Positions 15,342 through 30,090 of a stretch of 64,000 nucleotides of DNA are shown one piece after another. How positions within the stretch are numbered: position 1 is the stretch's first letter; each line of letters opens with the position of its first letter. The DNA is taken from assembly GCF_051014685.1 (NCBI RefSeq), contig NW_027478783.1:434001-498000 (forward strand), read 5' to 3'. The notes beneath the pieces are model-generated. The model was not told where the DNA came from. It worked only from the letters and a program-made list of their open reading frames with translations, and ran no database searches. Source of the stretch: Ptiloglossa arizonensis. Its lineage: Eukaryota; Arthropoda; Insecta; Hymenoptera; Colletidae. The translations under genes and the position numbers were made by a program.

Positions 15342-17042
15342 GTATAACGTTTAACGTGTATCGTATAACCTATGACGTATAACGTATAACGTATAACGTG
15401 TATCGTATAACCTATGACGTATAACGTATAACGTATAACGTATAACGCGTAACGAAGAACGTATAACGAATAACGTAAAAGGTATGACGTATTACATACT
15501 ACGTATAACGTATAACGTGTATCGTATAACCTATGACGTATGACGTATAACGTATAACGTATAACGTACAACGTATAACGTATAACGTATAACGTATAAC
15601 GCATAACGTATAACGTATAACGTATAACGTATAACGGATTACGTACAACGTGTAAAGCATAACGTATAACGTACAACGTATAACGCAGAACGTATAACGT
15701 ATAACGTACAACGTATAACGTATAACGTATAACGCATAACGCATAACGTATAACGTATAACGTATAACGTATAACGGATAACGTATAACGTATATCGTAT
15801 AAGGTATAACGTCTAACGTATAACGTATAACGTGTAACGTATAACGCATAACGTATTACGTATAACGTATAACGTATAACGTATAACGTATAAAGTATAA
15901 CGTATAGCGTATAACGTATAACGTATAACGTATAACGTATAACGTATAACGTATAACGTATATCGTATAAGGTATAACGTCTAACGTATAACTAATAACG
16001 TGTAACGTATAACGCATAACGTATTACGTATAACGTATAACGTATAACGTATAACGTATAACGTATAACGTATAACGTATAACGTATAACGTATAACGTA
16101 TAACGTATAACGTGTATCGTATAACCTATGACGTATAACGTATAACGTATAACGTATAACGCGTAACGAAGAACGTATAACGAATAACGTAAAAGGTATG
16201 ACGTATTACATACTACGTATAACGTATAACGTGTATCGTATAACCTATGACGTATGACGTATAACGTATAACGTATAACGTACAACGTATAACGTATAAC
16301 GTATAACGTATAACGCATAACGTATAACGTATAACGTATAACGTATAACGGATTACGTATAACGTATATCGTATAAGGTATAACGTCTAACGTATAACGT
16401 ATAACGTGTAACGTATAACGCATAACGTATTACGTATAACGTATAACGTATAACGTATAACGTATAACGTATAACGTATAACGTATAACGTATAACGTAT
16501 AACGTATAACGTATAACGTATAACGTATAACGTATAACGTATAACGTATAACGTGTATCGTATAACCTATGACGTATAACGTATAACGTATAACGTATAA
16601 CGCGTAACGAAGAACGTATAACGAATAACGTAAAAGGTATGACGTATTACATACTACGTATAACGTATAACGTGTATCGTATAACCTATGACGTATGACG
16701 TATAACGGATTACGTATAACGTATATCGTATAAGGTATAACGTATAACGTATAACGTATAACGTATAACGTATAACGTATAACGTATAACGCGAAACGAA
16801 GAACGTATAACGAATAACGTATAACGTATAACGTATAACGTATAACGTATAACGTATAAAGTATAACGTATAGCGTATAACGTATAACGTATAACGTATA
16901 ACGTATAACGTGTATCGTATAACCTATGACGTATAACGTATAACGTATAACGTATAACGTATAACGTATAACGTTTAACGTATAACGCGTAACGAAGAAC
17001 GTATAACGAATAACGTAAAACGTATAACGTATTACATATTAC
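15342..17042. repeat. Cassette 7 of Domain I, second member of compound repeat copy 2
   Basis: Order is B 15,454, B 16,168, B 16,609, P 16,798, T 16,994. It is the counterpart of the cassettes at 8,839 and 24,631 and shares GCGAAAC before P. The B to P distance is 189 bp here and 273 bp in both relatives, so 84 bp (12 units) are missing. Confidence 0.82.
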
Positions 17043-20000
17043 GTATAACGTTTAACGTGTATCGTATAACCTATGACGTATAACGTATAACGTATAACGT
17101 ATAACGTATAGCGTATAACGTATAACATATAACGTATAACGGATAACGTATAACGCATAACGCATAACGTATAACGGATAACGTATAACGTATAACGTAT
17201 AACGTATAACGTATAACGTATAACGTATAACGTATAACTTATAACGTATAACGTATAACATATAGCGTGTAACGTATAACGTGTAACGTATAACGTATAA
17301 CGTATAACGTATAACGTATAACGTATAACGTATGACGTATAACGTATAACGTATAACGTATAACGTGTAACGAAGAACTTATAAGGATTAACGTAAAACG
17401 TATGACGTATTACATATAACGTATAACGCATAACGTACAACGTATAACGTATAACGCATAACGTATAACGTATAACGCATAACGTATAACGTATAACGTA
17501 TAACGTATAACGTATAACGTACGACGTATAACGTATAACGTACAACGTATAACGTATAACGTATAACGTACAACGTGTAAAGCATAACGTATAACGTACA
17601 ACGTATAACGCAGAACGTATAACGTATAACGCATAACGTATAACGTATAACGTATAACGTATAACGTATAACGTATAGCGTGTAACGTATAACGTGTAAC
17701 GTATAACGTATAACGTATAACGTATAACATATAACGTATAACGTATAACGTATAACGTATAACGTATAACGTATAACTTATAACGTATAACGTATAACGT
17801 ATAACGTATATCGTATAACGTATAACGTATAACGTATAACGTATAACGTATAACGTATACCGCGTAACGAAGAACGTATAGCGAATAACTTAAAAGGTAT
17901 AACGTATAACGTATAACGTACAACATATAACGTATAACGTACGACGTATAACGTATAACGTACAACGTGTAAAGCATAACGTATAACGTACAACGTATAA
18001 CGCAGAACGTATAACGTATAACGCATAACGTATAACGTATAACGTATAACGTATAACGTATAACGTATAACATATAGCGTGTAACGTATAACGTATAACG
18101 TATAACGTATAACGTATAACGTATAACGTATAACGTATAACGTATAACGTATAACGTATAACGTATAACGTATAACGTATAACGTATAACGTATAACGTA
18201 TAACGTATAACGTATAACGCATAACGTATTACGTATAACGTATAACGTATAACGTATAACGTATATCGTATAACGTATAACGTATAACGTATAACGTATA
18301 ACGTATAACGTATAACGTATACCGCGTAACGAAGAACGTATAGCGAATAACTTAAAAGGTATAACGTATAACGTATAACGTACAACATATAACGTATAAC
18401 GTACGACGTATAACGTATAACGTACAACGTGTAAAGCATAACGTATAACGTACAACGTATAACGCAGAACGTATAACGTATAACGCATAACGTATAACGT
18501 ATAACGTATAACGTATAACGTATAACGTATAACATATAGCGTGTAACGTATAACGTGTAACGTATAACGTATAACGTATAACGTATAACGTATAACGTAT
18601 GACGTATAACGTATAACTTATAACGTATAACGTATAACGTATAACGTATAACGTATAACGTATAACGTATAATGTATAACGTATAACGCATAACGTATAA
18701 CGTATAACGTATAACGTATAACGTATAACGTGTATCGTATAACCTATGACGTATAACGTATAACGTATAACGTATAACGCGTAACGAAGAACGTATAACG
18801 AATAACGAATAACGTAAAAGGTATGACGTATTACGTACTACGTATAACGTATAACGTGTATCGTATAACCTATGACGTATGACGTATAACGTATAACGTA
18901 TAACGTACAACGTATAACGTATAACGTATAACGTATAACGCATAACGTATAACGTATAACGTATAACGTATAACGGATAACGTATAACGTATATCGTATA
19001 AGGTATAACGTATAACGTATAACGTATAACGTATAACGTATAACGTATAACGTATAACGTATAACGTATAACGTATAACGTATAACGTATAACGTATAAC
19101 GTATAACGTATAACGTATAACGTATAACGTATAACGTATAACGTATAACGTATAACGTATAACGTATAACGTATAACGTATAACTTATAACGTATAACGT
19201 ATAACGTATAACGTATATCGTATAACGTATAACGTATAACGTATAACGTATAACGTATAACGTATACCGCGTAACGAAGAACGTATAGCGAATAACTTAA
19301 AAGGTATAACGTATAACGTATAACGTACAACATATAACGTATAACGTACGACGTATAACGTATAACGTACAACGTGTAAAGCATAACGTATAACGTACAA
19401 CGTATAACGCAGAACGTATAACGTATAACGCATAACGTATAACGTATAACGTATAACGTATAACGTATAACGTATAACATATAGCGTGTAACGTATAACG
19501 TGTAACGTATAACGTATAACGTATAACGTATAACGTATAACGTATAACGTATAACGTATAACGTATGACGTATAACGTATAACGTATAACGTATAACGTG
19601 TAACGAAGAACTTATAAGGATTAACGTAAAACGTATGACGTATTACATATAACGTATAACGCATAACGTACAACGTATAACGTATAACGTATAACGTATA
19701 ACGTATAACGTATAACGTATAACGTATAACGTACAACGTATAAAGCATAACGTATAACGTATAACGTATAACGTATAACGTATAACGTGTATCGTATAAC
19801 CTATGACGTATAACGTATAACGTATAACGTATAACGCGTAACGAAGAACGTATAACGAATAACGTAAAAGGTATGACGTATTACATACTACGTATAACGT
19901 ATAACGTGTATCGTATAACCTATGACGTATGACGTATAACGTATAACGTATAACGTACAACGTATAACGTATAACGTATAACGCATAACGCATAACGTAT

Positions 20001-21627
20001 AACGTATAACGTATAACGTATAACGGATAACGTATAACGTATATCGTATAAGGTATAACGTCTAACGTATAACGTATAACGTGTAACGTATAACGCATAA
20101 CGTATTACGTATAACGTATAACGTATAACGTATAACGTATAACGTATAACGTATAACGTATAACGTATAACGTATAACGTATAACGTATAACGTATAACG
20201 TATAACGTATAACGTGTATCGTATAACCTATGACGTATAACGTATAACGTATAACGTATAACGCGTAACGAAGAACGTATAACGAATAACGTAAAAGGTA
20301 TGACGTATTACATACTACGTATAACGTATAACGTGTATCGTATAACCTATGACGTATGACGTATAACGTATAACGTATAACGTACAACGTATAACGTATA
20401 ACGTATAACGTATAACGTATAACGCATAACGTATAACGTATAACGTATAACGTATAACGGATTACGTATAACGTATATCGTATAAGGTATAACGTATAAC
20501 GTATAACGTATAACGTATAACGTATAACGTATAACGTATAACGCGTAACGAAGAACGTATAACGAATAACGTATAACGTATAACTTATAACGTATAACGT
20601 ATAACGTATAAAGTATAACGTATAGCGTATAACGTATAACGTATAACGTATAACGTATAACGTATAACGTATAACGTATAACGTATAACGTTTAACGTAT
20701 AACGCGTAACGAAGAACGTATAACGAATAACGTAAAAGGTATGACGTATTACATACTACGTATAACGTATAACGTGTATCGTATAACCTATGACGTATGA
20801 CGTATAACGTATAACGTATAACGTACAACGTATAACGTATAACGTATAACGCATAACGCATAACGTATAACGTATAACGTATAACGTATAACGGATAACG
20901 TATAACGTATATCGTATAAGGTATAACGTCTAACGTATAACGTATAACGTGTAACGTATAACGCATAACGTATTACGTATAACGTATAACGTATAACGTA
21001 TAACGTATAACGTATAACGTATAACGTATAACGTATAACGTATAACGTATAACGTATAACGTATAACGTATAACGTGTATCGTATAACCTATGACGTATA
21101 ACGTATAACGTATAACGTGTAACGCGTAACGAAGAACGTATAACGAATAACGTAAAAGGTATGACGTATTACATACTACGTATAACGTATAACGTGTATC
21201 GTATAACCTATGACGTATGACGTATAACGTATAACGTATAACGTACAACGTATAACGTATAACGTATAACGTATAACGTATAACGCATAACGTATAACGT
21301 ATAACGTATAACGTATAACGGATTACGTATAACGTATATCGTATAAGGTATAACGTATAACGTATAACGTATAACGTATAACGTATAACGTATAACGTAT
21401 AACGCGTAACGAAGAACGTATAACGAATAACGTATAACGTATAACGTATAACGTATAACGTATAACGTATAACGTATAAAGTATAACGTATAGCGTATAA
21501 CGTATAACGTATAACGTATAACGTATAACGTATAACGTATAACGTATAACGTATAACGTTTAACGTATAACGCGTAACGAAGAACGTATAACGAATAACG
21601 TAAAACGTATAACGTATTACATATTAC
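17043..21627. repeat. Cassette 8 of Domain I, third member of compound repeat copy 2
   Basis: Order is C 17,372, D 17,869, D 18,331, B 18,786, D 19,276, C 19,605, B 19,843, B 20,270, P 20,550, B 20,711, B 21,131, P 21,411, T 21,579. The B B P trio near the end is present twice, so this is the longest cassette of Domain I at 4,585 bp. The third D of the cassettes at 1 and 10,624 is replaced here by a B carrying a doubled GAATAAC unit. A pure run of 26 perfect units lies at 19,003 to 19,184. Confidence 0.8.
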
Positions 21628-24600
21628 GTATAACGTTTAACGTGTATCGTATAACCTATGACGTATAACGTATAACGTATAACGTATAACGTATAGCGTA
21701 TAACGTATAACATATAACGTATAACGAATAACGTATAACGCATAACGCATAACGTATAACGGATAACGTATAACGTATAACGTATAACGTATAACGTATA
21801 ACGTATAACGTATAACGTATAACGTATAACGTATAACGTATAACATATAGCGTGTAACGTATAACGTGTAACGTATAACGTATAACGTATAACGTATAAC
21901 GTATAACGTATAACGTATGACGTGTAACGTATAACGTATAACGTATAACGTGTAACGAAGAACTTATAAGGATTAACGTAAAACGTATGACGTATTACAT
22001 ATAACGTATAACGCATAACGTACAACGTATAACGTATAACGCATAACGTATAACGTATAACGTATAACGTATAACGTATAACGTATAACGTATAACGTAT
22101 AACGTATGACGTATAACGTATAACGTATAACGTATAACGTGTAACGAAGAACTTATAAGGATTAACGTAAAACGTATGACGTATTACATATAACGTATAA
22201 CGCATAACGTACAACGTATAACGTATAACGTATAACGTATAACGTATAACGTATAACGTATAACGTACAACGTATAAAGCATAACGTATAACGTATAGCG
22301 TATAACGTATAACATATAACGTATAACGTATAACGTATAACGTATAACGTATAACGTATAACGTATAACTTATAACGTATAACGTATAACGTATAACGTA
22401 TATCGTATAACGTATAACGTATAACGTATAACGTATAACGTATAACGTATACCGCGTAACGAAGAACGTATAGCGAATAACTTAAAAGGTATAACGTATA
22501 ACGTATAACGTACAACATAGAACGTATAACGTACGACGTATAACGTATAACGTACAACGTGTAAGGCATAACGTATAACGTACAACGTATAACGCAGAAC
22601 GTATAACGTATAACGCATAACGTATAACGTATAACGTATAACGTATAACGTATAACGTATAACATATAGCGTGTAACGTATAACGTATAACGTATAACGT
22701 ATAACGTATAACGTATAACGTATAACGTATAACGTATAACGTATAACGTATAACGTATAACGTATAACGTATAACGTATAACGTATAACGTATAACGTAT
22801 AACGTATAACGTATAACGCATAACGTATTACGTATAACGTATAACGTATAACGTATAACGTATATCGTATAACGTATAACGTATAACGTATAACGTATAA
22901 CGTATAACGTATAACGTATACCGCGTAACGAAGAACGTATAGCGAATAACTTAAAAGGTATAACGTATAACGTATAACGTACAACATATAACGTATAACG
23001 TACGACGTATAACGTATAACGTACAACGTGTAAAGCATAACGTATAACGTACAACGTATAACGCAGAACGTATAACGTATAACGCATAACGTATAACGTA
23101 TAACGTATAACGTATAACGTATAACGTATAACATATAGCGTGTAACGTATAACGTGTAACGTATAACGTATAACGTATAACGTATAACGTATAACGTATG
23201 ACGTATAACGTATAACTTATAACGTATAACGTATAACGTATAACGTATAACGTATAACGTATAACGTATAATGTATAACGTATAACGCATAACGTATAAC
23301 GTATAACGTATAACGTATAACGTATAACGTGTATCGTATAACCTATGACGTATAACGTATAACGTATAACGTATAACGCGTAACGAAGAACGTATAACGA
23401 ATAACGAATAACGTAAAAGGTATGACGTATTACGTACTACGTATAACGTATAACGTGTATCGTATAACCTATGACGTATGACGTATAACGTATAACGTAT
23501 AACGTACAACGTATAACGTATAACGTATAACGTATAACGCATAACGTATAACGTATAACGTATAACGTATAACGGATAACGTATAACGTATATCGTATAA
23601 GGTATAACGTATAACGTATAACGTATAACGTATAACGTATAACGTATAACGTATAACGTATAACGTATAACGTATTACATATTACGTATAACGTTTAACG
23701 TGTATCGTATAACCTATGACGTATAACGTATAACGTATAACGTATAACGTATAGCGTATAACGTATAACATATAACGTATAACGAATAACGTATAACGCA
23801 TAACGCATAACGTATAACGGATAACGTATAACGTATAACGTATAACGTATAACGTATACCGCGTAACGAAGAACGTATAGCGAATAACTTAAAAGGTATA
23901 ACGTATAACGTATAACGTACAACATATAACGTATAACGTACGACGTATAACGTATAACGTACAACGTGTAAAGCATAACGTATAACGTACAACGTATAAC
24001 GTATAACGTGTATCGTATAACCTATGACGTATAACGTATAACGTATAACGTATAACGCGTAACGAAGAACGTATAACGAATAACGTAAAAGGTATGACGT
24101 ATTACATACTACGTATAACGTATAACGTGTATCGTATAACCTATGACGTATGACGTATAACGTATAACGTATAACGTACAACGTATAACGTATAACGTAT
24201 AACGCATAACGCATAACGTATAACGTATAACGTATAACGTATAACGTATAACGTATAACGGATAACGTATAACGTATATCGTATATGGTATAACGTCTAA
24301 CGTATAACTAATAACGTGTAACGTATAACGCATAACGTATAACGTATAACGTATAACGTATAACGTATAACGTATAACGTATAACGTATAACGTATAACG
24401 TATAACGTATAACGTATAACGTATAACGTATAACGTATAACGTATAACGTATAACGTATAAAGTATAACGTATAGCGTATAACGTATAACGTATAACGTA
24501 TAACGTATAACGTATAACGTATAACGTATAACGTATAACGTATAACGTATAACGTATAACGTTTAACGTATAACGCGTAACGAAGAACGTATAACGAATA

Positions 24601-24630
24601 ACGTAAAACGTATAACGTATTACATATTAC
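21628..24630. repeat. Cassette 9 of Domain I, first member of compound repeat copy 3
   Basis: Order is C 21,957, C 22,146, D 22,461, D 22,930, B 23,385, D 23,868, B 24,064, T 24,582. Two C landmarks lie 189 bp (27 units) apart, a local tandem duplication. The stretch D, D, B resembles 17,869 to 18,786 at an offset of about 4,600 bp, and the end (B then T) matches the cassettes at 6,907 and 13,697. The cassette is therefore a mosaic. Confidence 0.76.
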
Positions 24631-26394
24631 GTATAACGTTTAACGTGTATCGTATAACCTATGACGTATAACGTATAACGTATAACGTGTATCGTATAAC
24701 CTATGACGTATAACGTATAACGTATAACGTATAACGCGTAACGAAGAACGTATAACGAATAACGTAAAAGGTATGACGTATTACATACTACGTATAACGT
24801 ATAACGTGTATCGTATAACCTATGACGTATGACGTATAACGTATAACGTATAACGTACAACGTATAACGTATAACGTATAACGTATAACGCATAACGTAT
24901 AACGTATAACGTATAACGTATAACGGATTACGTACAACGTGTAAAGCATAACGTATAACGTACAACGTATAACGCAGAACGTATAACGTATAACGTACAA
25001 CGTTTAACGTATAACGTATAACGCATAACGCATAACGTATAACGTATAACGTATAACGTATAACGGATAACGTATAACGTATATCGTATAAGGTATAACG
25101 TCTAACGTATAACGTATAACGTGTAACGTATAACGCATAACGTATTACGTATAACGTATAACGTATAACGTATAACGTATAAAGTATAACGTATAGCGTA
25201 TAACGTATAACGTATAACGTATAACGTATAACGTATAACGTATAACGTATATCGTATAAGGTATAACGTCTAACGTATAACTAATAACGTGTAACGTATA
25301 ACGCATAACGTATTACGTATAACGTATAACGTATAACGTATAACGTATAACGTATAACGTATAACGTATAACGTATAACGTATAACGTATAACGTGTATC
25401 GTATAACCTATGACGTATAACGTATAACGTATAACGTATAACGCGTAACGAAGAACGTATAACGAATAACGTAAAAGGTATGACGTATTACATACTACGT
25501 ATAACGTATAACGTGTATCGTATAACCTATGACGTATGACGTATAACGTATAACGTATAACGTACAACGTATAACGTATAACGTATAACGTATAACGCAT
25601 AACGTATAACGTATAACGTATAACGTATAACGGATTACGTATAACGTATATCGTATAAGGTATAACGTCTAACGTATAACGTATAACGTGTAACGTATAA
25701 CGCATAACGTATTACGTATAACGTATAACGTATAACGTATAACGTATAACGTATAACGTATAACGTATAACGTATAACGTATAACGTATAACGTATAACG
25801 TATAACGTATAACGTATAACGTGTATCGTATAACCTATGACGTATAACGTATAACGTATAACGTATAACGCGTAACGAAGAACGTATAACGAATAACGTA
25901 AAAGGTATGACGTATTACATACTACGTATAACGTATAACGTGTATCGTATAACCTATGACGTATGACGTATAACGTATAACGTATAACGTACAACGTATA
26001 ACGTATAACGTATAACGTATAACGCATAACGTATAACGTATAACGTATAACGTATAACGGATTACGTATAACGTATATCGTATAAGGTATAACGTATAAC
26101 GTATAACGTATAACGTATAACGTATAACGTATAACGTATAACGCGAAACGAAGAACGTATAACGAATAACGTATAACGTATAACGTATAACGTATAACGT
26201 ATAACGTATAAAGTATAACGTATAGCGTATAACGTATAACGTATAACGTATAACGTATAACGTGTATCGTATAACCTATGACGTATAACGTATAACGTAT
26301 AACGTATAACGTATAACGTATAACGTTTAACTTATAACGCGTAACGAAGAACGTATAACGAATAACGTAAAACGTATAACGTATTACATATTAC
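24631..26394. repeat. Cassette 10 of Domain I, second member of compound repeat copy 3
   Basis: Order is B 24,743, B 25,450, B 25,877, P 26,150, T 26,346. Landmarks fall 112, 819, 1,246, 1,519 and 1,715 bp from the cassette start, against 112, 826, 1,253, 1,526 and 1,736 in the cassette at 8,839. GCGAAAC precedes P, as in the other two members of this class. Confidence 0.82.
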
Positions 26395-29300
26395 GTATAA
26401 CGTTTAACGTGTATCGTATAACCTATGACGTATAACGTATAACGTATAACGTATAACGTATAGCGTATAACGTATAACATATAACGTATAACGGATAACG
26501 TATAACGCATAACGCATAACGTATAACGGATAACGTATAACGTATAACGTATAACGTATAACGTATAACGTATAACGTATAACGTATAACTTATAACGTA
26601 TAACGTATAACATATAGCGTGTAACGTATAACGTGTAACGTATAACGTATAACGTATAACGTATAACGTATAACGTATAACGTATGACGTATAACGTATA
26701 ACGTATAACGTATAACGTGTAACGAAGAACTTATAAGGATTAACGTAAAACGTATGACGTATTACATATAACGTATAACGCATAACGTACAACGTATAAC
26801 GTATAACGCATAACGTATAACGTATAACGCATAACGTATAACGTATAACGTATAACGTATAACGTATAACGTACGACGTATAACGTATAACGTACAACGT
26901 ATAACGTATAACGTATAACGTACAACGTGTAAAGCATAACGTATAACGTACAACGTATAACGCAGAACGTATAACGTATAACGCATAACGTATAACGTAT
27001 AACGTATAACGTATAACGTATAACGTATAGCGTGTAACGTATAACGTGTAACGTATAACGTATAACGTATAACGTATAACATATAACGTATAACGTATAA
27101 CGTATAACGTATAACGTATAACGTATAACTTATAACGTATAACGTATAACGTATAACGTATATCGTATAACGTATAACGTATAACGTATAACGTATAACG
27201 TATAACGTATACCGCGTAACGAAGAACGTATAGCGAATAACTTAAAAGGTATAACGTATAACGTATAACGTACAACATATAACGTATAACGTACGACGTA
27301 TAACGTATAACGTACAACGTGTAAAGCATAACGTATAACGTACAACGTATAACGCAGAACGTATAACGTATAACGCATAACGTATAACGTATAACGTATA
27401 ACGTATAACGTATAACGTATAACATATAGCGTGTAACGTATAACGTATAACGTATAACGTATAACGTATAACGTATAACGTATAACGTATAACGTATAAC
27501 GTATAACGTATAACGTATAACGTATAACGTATAACGTATAACGTATAACGTATAACGTATAACGTATAACGCATAACGTATTACGTATAACGTATAACGT
27601 ATAACGTATAACGTATATCGTATAACGTATAACGTATAACGTATAACGTATAACGTATAACGTATAACGTATACCGCGTAACGAAGAACGTATAGCGAAT
27701 AACTTAAAAGGTATAACGTATAACGTATAACGTACAACATATAACGTATAACGTACGACGTATAACGTATAACGTACAACGTGTAAAGCATAACGTATAA
27801 CGTACAACGTATAACGCAGAACGTATAACGTATAACGCATAACGTATAACGTATAACGTATAACGTATAACGTATAACGTATAACATATAGCGTGTAACG
27901 TATAACGTGTAACGTATAACGTATAACGTATAACGTATAACGTATAACGTATGACGTATAACGTATAACTTATAACGTATAACGTATAACGTATAACGTA
28001 TAACGTATAACGTATAACGTATAATGTATAACGTATAACGCATAACGTATAACGTATAACGTATAACGTATAACGTATAACGTGTATCGTATAACCTATG
28101 ACGTATAACGTATAACGTATAACGTATAACGCGTAACGAAGAACGTATAACGAATAACGAATAACGTAAAAGGTATGACGTATTACGTACTACGTATAAC
28201 GTATAACGTGTATCGTATAACCTATGACGTATGACGTATAACGTATAACGTATAACGTACAACGTATAACGTATAACGTATAACGTATAACGCATAACGT
28301 ATAACGTATAACGTATAACGTATAACGGATAACGTATAACGTATATCGTATAAGGTATAACGTATAACGTATAACGTATAACGTATAACGTATAACGTAT
28401 AACGTATAACGTATAACGTATAACGTATTACATATTACGTATAACGTTTAACGTGTATCGTATAACCTATGACGTATAACGTATAACGTATAACGTATAA
28501 CGTATAGCGTATAACGTATAACATATAACGTATAACGAATAACGTATAACGCATAACGCATAACGTATAACGGATAACGTATAACGTATAACGTATAACG
28601 TATAACGTATACCGCGTAACGAAGAACGTATAGCGAATAACTTAAAAGGTATAACGTATAACGTATAACGTACAACATATAACGTATAACGTACGACGTA
28701 TAACGTATAACGTACAACGTGTAAAGCATAACGTATAACGTACAACGTATAACGCAGAACGTATAACGTATAACGCATAACGTATAACGTATAACGTATA
28801 ACGTATAACGTATAACGTATAACATATAGCGTGTAACGTATAACGTGTAACGTATAACGTATAACGTATAACGTATAACGTATAACGTATAACGTATGAC
28901 GTATAACGTATAACGTATAACGTATAACGTGTAACGAAGAACTTATAAGGATTAACGTAAAACGTATGACGTATTACATATAACGTATAACGCATAACGT
29001 ACAACGTATAACGTATAACGTATAACGTATAACGTATAACGTATAACGTATAACGTACAACGTATAAAGCATAACGTATAACGTATAACGTATAACGTAT
29101 AACGTATAACGTGTATCGTATAACCTATGACGTATAACGTATAACGTATAACGTATAACGCGTAACGAAGAACGTATAACGAATAACGTAAAAGGTATGA
29201 CGTATTACATACTACGTATAACGTATAACGTGTATCGTATAACCTATGACGTATGACGTATAACGTATAACGTATAACGTACAACGTATAACGTATAACG

Positions 29301-30090
29301 TATAACGCATAACGCATAACGTATAACGTATAACGTATAACGTATAACGGATAACGTATAACGTATATCGTATAAGGTATAACGTCTAACGTATAACGTA
29401 TAACGTGTAACGTATAACGCATAACGTATTACGTATAACGTATAACGTATAACGTATAACGTATAACGTATAACGTATAACGTATAACGTATAACGTATA
29501 ACGTATAACGTATAACGTATAACGTATAACGTATAACGTGTATCGTATAACCTATGACGTATAACGTATAACGTATAACGTATAACGCGTAACGAAGAAC
29601 GTATAACGAATAACGTAAAAGGTATGACGTATTACATACTACGTATAACGTATAACGTGTATCGTATAACCTATGACGTATGACGTATAACGTATAACGT
29701 ATAACGTACAACGTATAACGTATAACGTATAACGTATAACGTATAACGCATAACGTATAACGTATAACGTATAACGTATAACGGATTACGTATAACGTAT
29801 ATCGTATAAGGTATAACGTATAACGTATAACGTATAACGTATAACGTATAACGTATAACGTATAACGCGTAACGAAGAACGTATAACGAATAACGTATAA
29901 CGTATAACGTATAACGTATAACGTATAACGTATAACGTTTAAAGTATAACGTATAGCGTATAACGTATAACGTATAACGTATAACGTATAACGTATAACG
30001 TATAACGTATAACGTATAACGTTTAACGTATAACGCGTAACGAAGAACGTATAACGAATAACGTAAAACGTATAACGTATTACATATTAC
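26395..30090. repeat. Cassette 11 of Domain I, third member of compound repeat copy 3
   Basis: Order is C 26,724, D 27,221, D 27,683, B 28,138, D 28,621, C 28,936, B 29,167, B 29,594, P 29,874, T 30,042. From 26,150 to 28,138 all landmarks repeat 16,798 to 18,786 at exactly 9,352 bp. After that the offset slips by whole units to 9,324 bp. It differs from the cassette at 17,043 mainly in having only one B B P trio. Confidence 0.82.
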
